Shown here piece by piece: positions 58,722 through 64,000 of a DNA stretch of 64,000 nucleotides. The position numbers and the translations under genes were made by a program. The notes under the pieces were generated by a model, which was not told the origin of the DNA, did not search any database, and saw nothing but the letters and a program-made list of their open reading frames with translations. This DNA is from Bacillus cereus (lineage in GTDB: Bacteria; Bacillota; Bacilli; Bacillales; Bacillaceae_G): positions 1,427,001 to 1,491,000 of the forward strand of contig NZ_CP089518.1 of NCBI RefSeq assembly GCF_025917685.1, in the 5' to 3' direction. Position 1 is the first letter of the stretch. Every line of letters starts with the position of its first letter.

Positions 58722-59396
58722 ATGCTAAATAAAATTTATGATTGGGTAGATGAACGATTAGATATTACACCAATATGGCGCGATATCGCTGATCATGAAG
58801 TACCTGAACATGTAAACCCGGCACATCACTTTTCTGCATTCGTCTATTGCTTTGGAGGACTTACCTTTTTCGTTACTGTAATTCAAATTTTATCTGGAAT
58901 GTTTTTAACGATGTATTATGTGCCTGATATTAAAAACGCTTGGGAATCGGTTTATTATTTACAAAATGAAGTTGCTTACGGGCAAATTGTTCGTGGTATG
59001 CACCACTGGGGTGCTAGTCTCGTAATTGTAATGATGTTTTTACATACACTCAGAGTTTTCTTCCAAGGTGCGTATAAAAAGCCTCGTGAGTTAAACTGGA
59101 TTGTTGGTGTTCTTATTTTCTTTGTTATGTTAGGTCTTGGCTTTACCGGATATTTATTACCGTGGGATATGAAAGCGTTATTTGCTACGAAAGTAGGGAT
59201 TCAAATTGCAGAGCAAACGCCACTCATTGGTCCTTATATTAAAACATTACTCGCTGGTCATTCCGAAATTGTTGGCGCTCAAACATTAACTCGCTTCTTT
59301 GCTATTCACGTCTTCTTCTTACCAGCAGCACTTCTAGGTTTAATGGCCTTCCACTTCATCATGATTCGCAAACAAGGTATTTCCGGTCCGCTATAA
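58722..59396 (+). CDS. qcrB: Menaquinol:cytochrome c reductase cytochrome b subunit QcrB
   Basis: 224 residues, four membrane helices, b6-type. Haem histidines are in HHWGASLVIVMMFLHTLRVFF and in the AIHVFFLPAALLGLMAFHF helix. It starts immediately after the qcrA stop codon. Equivalent to the N-terminal part of mitochondrial cytochrome b; the C-terminal part is on QcrC. Confidence 0.96.
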   Translation: MLNKIYDWVDERLDITPIWRDIADHEVPEHVNPAHHFSAFVYCFGGLTFFVTVIQILSGMFLTMYYVPDIKNAWESVYYLQNEVAYGQIVRGMHHWGASLVIVMMFLHTLRVFFQGAYKKPRELNWIVGVLIFFVMLGLGFTGYLLPWDMKALFATKVGIQIAEQTPLIGPYIKTLLAGHSEIVGAQTLTRFFAIHVFFLPAALLGLMAFHFIMIRKQGISGPL

Positions 59397-59439
59397 GAGA
59401 TTGCTAAATTAAAGGAGAAAGAACTAAAGGAGGGAGATT

Positions 59440-60207
59440 ATGCATCGCGGCAAAGGGATGAAGTTTGTAGGAGATTCTCGGGTACCAGTAGCTCGGAAAC
59501 CAAATATTCCAAAAGATTATTCGGAATATCCAGGGAAAACAGAAGCGTTTTGGCCGAATTTCTTGTTAAAAGAATGGATGGTTGGTGCAGTTTTTTTAAT
59601 CGGTTATTTATGTTTAACAGTGGCACATCCGTCACCACTTGAGAGAATGGCGGATCCGACAGATGCCGGATATATACCACTTCCAGATTGGTATTTCTTA
59701 TTCTTGTATCAGTTATTAAAGTATTCATATGCTTCGGGTTCATTTACTGTAATTGGTGCGTTTATTATGCCAGGTATCGCGTTTGGAGCATTATTGTTAG
59801 CACCATTTCTTGATCGTGGCCCAGAAAGGGCACCATTTAAGCGTCCAGTAGCAACTGGATTTATGCTTTTAGCAATTGCATCTATCATTTTCTTAACTTG
59901 GGAATCTGTAGCACACCATGATTGGGAAGCTGCAAAAAAGCAAGGAGCAATTGTAAAAACAGCACCAGTTGATAAAAATGATGACGGCTACAAACTCATG
60001 CAAAAAAATACTTGTTTAACATGTCATGGTGACAACTTACAAGGTGGTGCAGCAGCACCGGCTCTACAAAACTTAACTTTAAAACCGGAAGAAATCGCTA
60101 AAATTGCGAAAGATGGTAAAGGTGCAATGCCTAAAGGTGTATTTAAAGGAACGGATGAAGAGCTGAAAAAGCTTTCGGAATTCGTTGCAAAGTATAATAA
60201 AAAATAA
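59440..60207 (+). CDS. qcrC: Menaquinol:cytochrome c reductase cytochrome b/c subunit QcrC
   Basis: 255 residues: an N-terminal subunit-IV-like part with three membrane helices (PDWYFLFLYQLLKY near 82-95 marks the quinol site, PEWY-like), fused to a C-terminal cytochrome c domain with C192-x-x-C195-H196. The covalent haem needs the ResABC system encoded at 12.5-16 kb. AAAGGAGGGAG precedes the ATG. Confidence 0.96.
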   Translation: MHRGKGMKFVGDSRVPVARKPNIPKDYSEYPGKTEAFWPNFLLKEWMVGAVFLIGYLCLTVAHPSPLERMADPTDAGYIPLPDWYFLFLYQLLKYSYASGSFTVIGAFIMPGIAFGALLLAPFLDRGPERAPFKRPVATGFMLLAIASIIFLTWESVAHHDWEAAKKQGAIVKTAPVDKNDDGYKLMQKNTCLTCHGDNLQGGAAAPALQNLTLKPEEIAKIAKDGKGAMPKGVFKGTDEELKKLSEFVAKYNKK

Positions 60208-60250
60208 TAGAAAAGCTGACTGCAAATTTTGTAGTCAGCTTTTCTATTTA
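60206..60250 (+). terminator. qcrABC terminator
   Basis: Perfect 16-bp arms (60206-60221 and 60233-60248) starting at the qcrC stop codon. The following T tract is interrupted (TTTAGTT), so some read-through is possible. Confidence 0.85.
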
Positions 60251-60344
60251 GTTAGAGGAAGTTTGTTATAATAGAGTAGGATTTAGTGAATGAATTACTT
60301 TGCTTGAAAGGTGTTGGACATACAGATTGGTTTACGTGTATGCA

Positions 60345-60917
60345 ATGTTAAGACAGCGCTCAGTATTATTATTTTTATTGATTGTTAACATATTAGGCAC
60401 AATTTACGGGTTTATATGGTATGGAAATCAATTAAAAGAAACGTCCCTAATATTTTGGCCGTTTGTACCAGATAGCCCGATGGCGAGCCTCTTTTTTGTC
60501 TTTGTTCTAATCGCTTTTTTGATAAAGAAGAACTGGGGATTAATAGAGGCACTAGCGATAGTTACTTTAATAAAATATGGTATTTGGGCGGTTGTTGTAA
60601 ATGCAATTATGATTTATGTAAAAGGTCCTATTGGTCTTATGGGATATATGTTAATGTTATCTCATTTTGCAATGGCGGTGCAGGGAGTGTTATATGCTCC
60701 GTTTTATCGGATAAAAAAATGGCATTTCATTGTAGCTGGCATATGGACGTTACATAATGATGCAATTGATTATTTATTTTGGCAAATGCCGAGATACGGA
60801 ATTATGCATTTATTTGTAGAGGAAATTGGTTATTTTACGTTTTGGCTAAGTATTGTTGTACTGTGTATCACATATTATTATTGCTTACGTGAGAACCGAA
60901 AACAGTTTTCTTTATGA
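60345..60917 (+). CDS. ypjA: DUF1405 family membrane protein YpjA
   Basis: 190 residues with six membrane helices and conserved polar residues inside the membrane (YGFIWYGNQL, WTLHNDAIDYLFW). Matches B. subtilis YpjA in place and topology. The start is uncertain: ATG 60345 lacks a strong ribosome site, and TTG 60327 or GTG 60336 are possible, while AAAGGTG at 60307 would suit TTG 60327 best. Function unknown. Confidence 0.82.
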   Translation: MLRQRSVLLFLLIVNILGTIYGFIWYGNQLKETSLIFWPFVPDSPMASLFFVFVLIAFLIKKNWGLIEALAIVTLIKYGIWAVVVNAIMIYVKGPIGLMGYMLMLSHFAMAVQGVLYAPFYRIKKWHFIVAGIWTLHNDAIDYLFWQMPRYGIMHLFVEEIGYFTFWLSIVVLCITYYYCLRENRKQFSL

Positions 60918-60942
60918 TGGTGAGAACATTTAGGGGGAGAAA

Positions 60943-61629
60943 ATGAAGAAAAATAAGAGTGGTATAAACATATTGGATCGATTGATCACTTTAGTTGTTT
61001 CATATAGCATAGCATTTTCTATTTTCGCTCTCGCGACAATGGTAGTTGTATATGGAAAATGGCTGTATTATTTTGAAATTGATTTCTTAAATATTCCAGA
61101 CTTAGCGGATATGACGAAAGATGAAATTAAAAGAAACTATGATGTGCTGATTACATATTTATCTCCGTTTTATGACGGAGCATTACAGTTTCCTACATTA
61201 GATATGTCTACAAATGGTCGCATTCATTTTGTAGATGTTAAAAATATTTTAGTAAAGATTCAATATGTGATGTATGCGACAATTACGATTGCAGTAATAG
61301 GCGGCGTTTATTTATTAAAAAGAAAAAATGAAAAGTTTTTACTGCACGGATCGATTTTAACAATCATATTTCCGATAGCACTGATGTTACCAATCGCTAT
61401 TAATTTTGAAAAGAGTTTTGTATTATTTCATAAGCTTTTATTTAGCAATGATTATTGGATGTTTGATATTGAAACAGATCCGATTATTTTAACGTTACCG
61501 GAAGAATTCTTTATGCATGCTGCATGTGTTATTTTATTATTGATTTTAAGTGGAAGCATACTTTGTTACGGTGTGTATAAATATTTAGTGAAAAAGAAAA
61601 GGGTTTCAAAGAAAAAATTCTCTGTCTAA
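60943..61629 (+). CDS. lit: Lipoprotein intramolecular transacylase Lit (DUF1461/TIGR01906)
   Basis: 228 residues with four membrane helices (about 15-38, 103-125, 135-154, 193-214) and an extracytoplasmic loop. Conserved histidines are H95 (RIHFVDVK) and H163 (LFHKLLFSND), the type implicated in moving the sn-2 acyl chain of a lipoprotein to its N-terminal cysteine, giving the lyso form. B. subtilis lacks lit between ypjA and ypjB, so this is a B. cereus-group insertion. GGGGGAG precedes the ATG. Confidence 0.85.
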   Translation: MKKNKSGINILDRLITLVVSYSIAFSIFALATMVVVYGKWLYYFEIDFLNIPDLADMTKDEIKRNYDVLITYLSPFYDGALQFPTLDMSTNGRIHFVDVKNILVKIQYVMYATITIAVIGGVYLLKRKNEKFLLHGSILTIIFPIALMLPIAINFEKSFVLFHKLLFSNDYWMFDIETDPIILTLPEEFFMHAACVILLLILSGSILCYGVYKYLVKKKRVSKKKFSV

Positions 61630-61645
61630 AGAGAATTTTTTTGCT
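61613..61645 (+). terminator. lit terminator
   Basis: Perfect 11-bp arms (61613-61623 and 61630-61640) with the stop codon of lit in the 6-base loop, then Ts. Confidence 0.9.
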
Positions 61646-61736
61646 TTCATAAAGATAATATATTTTTTGGTTTTGTTCTGTTCTATTCTTGTCCAACTCC
61701 ACATATTTTGTACTAGTAGTTATAGGGGGGACCGGG

Positions 61737-62522
61737 ATGAAGAGAACATTAATTGGACTGATAGCATTTCTAATTATAATGTTTCCAGTACGTATATATG
61801 CTGAAGAGTGGAGTGAACTAACTGGATTGCTAGATGACTCTTTACAGTTAGTAAAGAAAAATGAAGATGAGAAGGCAATACAAGTACTGCACCATTTCTC
61901 AGAGCAGTTTCTATCAAAGGAAAATGAAAATAATTCAAAAGTAACTCCGGGACAAATTAGAGTCGTTTCTTTGGCATACGATAAGGCGAAACAATCTCTT
62001 GTGGAAGATTTAGATAAGCAAGTTAAAGTTGATAATATGTTAGCGTTACAACTTGCTGTTGATGCACAAGTATCTAAATATCAGCCACTTTGGATGGAAA
62101 GAGAAAGAAAGATTATGGATGCTTTTTCTCAAGTAGAAAAAGCGATGAAAAAAGAAGATGATGGACAGTTCCAACAGACGCTAAATACATTTTTAAATGA
62201 ATTTAATATTATTTATCCGAGTTTAATGATTGCCCTGCCAGAAAACGAAGCGCAGCGTGTAAATGCACATTTATCTTATTTGGATGAATTTCGTAACGTT
62301 ATGTTAAAAACAAAAGGTGGACAAATGCAACTAGGGATTATTAAAGGTGATTTACAAAAAATATTTCATACAGTAAAAAAAGATGAGATTGCGCCCTCTC
62401 TCATTTGGTTTATGACCATTACTGGAGGACTTATTTTGTTCACTTTAACGTATGTTGGGTGGAGAAAGTATAAAGGAGAGAGAGAGAAACGGAGAAGTAA
62501 CTTGCATTCTAAAGATAGATAA
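61737..62522 (+). CDS. ypjB: Sporulation protein YpjB
   Basis: 261 residues: a signal peptide (about 1-20, ending IYA), a helical extracytoplasmic domain, and a C-terminal membrane helix (about 224-244) with a basic tail (RKYKGEREKRRSNLHSKDR-type). Matches B. subtilis YpjB in length and order. GGGGGGACC precedes ATG 61737. The role in sporulation is by homology only. Confidence 0.86.
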   Translation: MKRTLIGLIAFLIIMFPVRIYAEEWSELTGLLDDSLQLVKKNEDEKAIQVLHHFSEQFLSKENENNSKVTPGQIRVVSLAYDKAKQSLVEDLDKQVKVDNMLALQLAVDAQVSKYQPLWMERERKIMDAFSQVEKAMKKEDDGQFQQTLNTFLNEFNIIYPSLMIALPENEAQRVNAHLSYLDEFRNVMLKTKGGQMQLGIIKGDLQKIFHTVKKDEIAPSLIWFMTITGGLILFTLTYVGWRKYKGEREKRRSNLHSKDR

Positions 62523-62627
62523 TGTGTATAAATAAAGATACGGATTGTAAGGTTTATTTATTGACAATGGTGTAAGAAAAAAATAGAATGAGAAGTACTA
62601 TAATTAAAACTTCAATGGAGGTTTATG

Positions 62628-63308
62628 ATGTTTTATTTAATTTACTTCGCGATCATTTTGATCATACCGTTGTATGCACAGTCAAAAGTACGTAGTGCCT
62701 ATAGCAAGTATTCACAAGTTTATTCAACTTCAGGTATGACAGGAGCGGAAGTTGCTCGGAAAATTTTAGATGAAAATGGATTGTACAATGTAGCTGTAGA
62801 AGAAACACCGGGTCATTTGTCGGACCATTACGATCCAACCGCAAAAACAGTTCGATTATCAACAGATAACTATTATGGACATTCAGTTGCTGGTACAGCT
62901 GTAGCAGCACACGAAGTAGGACATGCAATTCAAGATGCGAAAGATTATAACTTCATGCGTGTACGCCATTCGTTAGTGCCAGTTGCTAATTTTGGTTCAA
63001 ACATGTCATGGGTATTTGTACTAATTGGTGTATTTGCACAAATGTCTGGTTTGTTGTTACTAGGAATTATTTTAATGGCAGCAGGTGTTATTTTCCAACT
63101 TGTTACATTACCAGTTGAATTTGATGCTTCAAAACGTGCAATGCAACAAATTGAAGCACTTGGTATCGTATCGACAGATGAGTACGGTCAAGCTCGTAAA
63201 GTATTAAATGCGGCAGCATTAACATATGTAGCAGCAGCGGCTGTAGCAGTATTTGAATTATTACGCCTTGTATTAATTTATACTGGTATGCAGCGTAGCG
63301 ACGATTAA
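62628..63308 (+). CDS. YugP-type zinc-dependent membrane metallopeptidase
   Basis: 226 residues: an N-terminal membrane helix (about 2-15), a zinc-protease core with H95-E96-x-x-H99 (AAHEVGHAIQDA), and three further helices near 120-150 and 200-220. D in VEFDASKRA is the likely third-ligand region. AGGAGG suits ATG 62628; ATG 62625 is too close. In B. subtilis yugP lies elsewhere, while this slot between ypjB and the next gene is occupied by ypjC. Substrate unknown. Confidence 0.9.
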   Translation: MFYLIYFAIILIIPLYAQSKVRSAYSKYSQVYSTSGMTGAEVARKILDENGLYNVAVEETPGHLSDHYDPTAKTVRLSTDNYYGHSVAGTAVAAHEVGHAIQDAKDYNFMRVRHSLVPVANFGSNMSWVFVLIGVFAQMSGLLLLGIILMAAGVIFQLVTLPVEFDASKRAMQQIEALGIVSTDEYGQARKVLNAAALTYVAAAAVAVFELLRLVLIYTGMQRSDD

Positions 63309-63340
63309 AGACTATCAATTATGATAGTCTTTTTTTTGTT
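63307..63340 (+). terminator. Terminator after the YugP-type gene
   Basis: Perfect 11-bp arms (63307-63317 and 63322-63332) beginning in the stop codon, 4-base loop, T run. Confidence 0.92.
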
Positions 63341-63440
63341 TCGTGGAATGAATCTTATAACATGTTACAAATGGAAATAATAGAAATAATATGGGGTATA
63401 GAACTAGTTAAAAAAGATAAGTATGGAATGTTGAAAGAAG

Positions 63441-64000
63441 GTGACAGACATAGAATACCCAGAACATTTAGTTAAACAAGTGAGGGAGCGAAGTGCTACA
63501 TACCAATTAGAAGGTTTTTTAAGTGGACAAGGTCCTAGAAATCCAAAATTAATGCTTGTTGGAGAAGCACCTGGTGAAACGGAAATTCATAATGGTATCC
63601 CGTTTAGCGGGAGAGCCGGAAAACATTTAATGGAGTTTTTAGAATGTATTCACGTTACAAGGGAAGAGGTATATATTACGAGTGCGGTTCGGAGTAGACC
63701 TTATAAATGGAGAGAGAAAAGGGAACGAAATGGCGAAATAATACAGAAGAAGTACAATAGAACACCAAATCAAGGAGAAATACTTGCTCATGCACCTTTG
63801 TTAGACTATGAGTTGGAACTTATACATCCGCCTGTTATTGTGACACTTGGTAATATTGCACTGCAGCGTTTCGTTGGTAAAAATAATAAAATTACGAGTG
63901 TTCATGGTGAATTGTTAAAGCAACCCGTGCAGCAATTGAAAGATAGTAGCAGTACAGAATTTATATGGACAGAAAAAGAATATTATATTTTTCCGACCTT
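63441..64000 (+). CDS. Uracil-DNA glycosylase superfamily protein, partial (cut by window end)
   Basis: At least 186 residues, open to the last base. The N-terminal motif GEAPGETE (about 43-50) with GIPFSGRAGKHLMEFLE, ITSAVRSRP, RTPNQGEI and LIHPPVIVTLGNIALQRF is that of family 4-like uracil-DNA glycosylases. The four cysteines that hold the iron-sulfur cluster in true family 4 enzymes are not seen in this part. GTG 63441 is the first possible start but its ribosome site (GAAAGAAGG) abuts it, so the start is uncertain. The C-terminal HPSP-like motif lies outside the window. Confidence 0.8.
   Translation, partial: MTDIEYPEHLVKQVRERSATYQLEGFLSGQGPRNPKLMLVGEAPGETEIHNGIPFSGRAGKHLMEFLECIHVTREEVYITSAVRSRPYKWREKRERNGEIIQKKYNRTPNQGEILAHAPLLDYELELIHPPVIVTLGNIALQRFVGKNNKITSVHGELLKQPVQQLKDSSSTEFIWTEKEYYIFPT

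Overview
The window is a stretch of conserved chromosome from a low-GC, spore-forming Bacillota, almost certainly a member of the Bacillus cereus group. The gene order follows the B. subtilis resABCDE, ypb, cmk-ypfD, spoIVA-hbs and ypi/qcr region closely. It has B. cereus-type departures: an Fe/Mn superoxide dismutase with an N-terminal extension, a lit lipoprotein transacylase, no mtrB after folE, no sigX after resE, and a bcr1-like repeat. It has no rRNA, tRNA or CRISPR array, and no intact insertion sequence or prophage.

Layout. 1-7.1 kb: a small tyrosine-recombinase-like protein and an orphan sensor kinase, then deoD, an anchored protein of unknown function, and mprF. 7.2-11.5 kb: ypuI, a superoxide dismutase and the spore-cortex cluster dacB-spmA-spmB. 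11.7-18.8 kb: rluB, then resABC (cytochrome c maturation) and resDE (redox two-component system). 18.9-22.4 kb: a cobalamin adenosyltransferase, an M23/LysM wall hydrolase, and ribU under an FMN riboswitch, followed by the bcr1-like repeat. 22.4-33 kb: ferredoxin with a Fur-like box in its promoter, ypbB-recS-ypbD-ypbE-ypbG, a MerR/B12-fold regulator, mecB, gudB, a putative SOS-controlled small membrane protein, an amidase, and bdr (ypdA). 33-42.4 kb: ansA, ypfB, cmk, ypfD, fni, ypzI, yphA, the YIEGIA gene pair, der and gpsA. 42.4-50.3 kb: spoVIF, yphE, yphF, spoIVA, hbs, folE, the hepS-menG-hepT menaquinone operon and ndk. 50.5-55.5 kb: aroC-aroB-hisC-aroA, with an apparent aroH relic between aroB and hisC. 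55.5-64 kb: ypiA-reoY, ypiF, the qcrABC menaquinol:cytochrome c reductase, ypjA, lit, ypjB, a YugP-type protease and the start of a uracil-DNA-glycosylase-like gene cut by the window end.

How the genes work together. Respiration is a main theme: ResABC matures c-type cytochromes, ResDE senses redox state, HepST and MenG make menaquinone-7, and QcrABC oxidises menaquinol. A second theme is sporulation and the envelope (DacB, SpmAB, SpoIVA, SpoVIF, the YIEGIA pair, YpjB, MprF, Lit, ReoY/YpiA). A third is the shikimate pathway, which feeds aromatic amino acids and menaquinone.

No large new system stands out. The best leads are regulatory: a LexA-like promoter for a 78-residue membrane protein next to an amidase, a Fur-like box on ferredoxin, a terminator-like hairpin inside fni, the aroH relic, and a MerR protein whose B12-like domain lacks the cobalt-binding histidine. 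All calls come from reading the sequence and recalling families; no database search was run.
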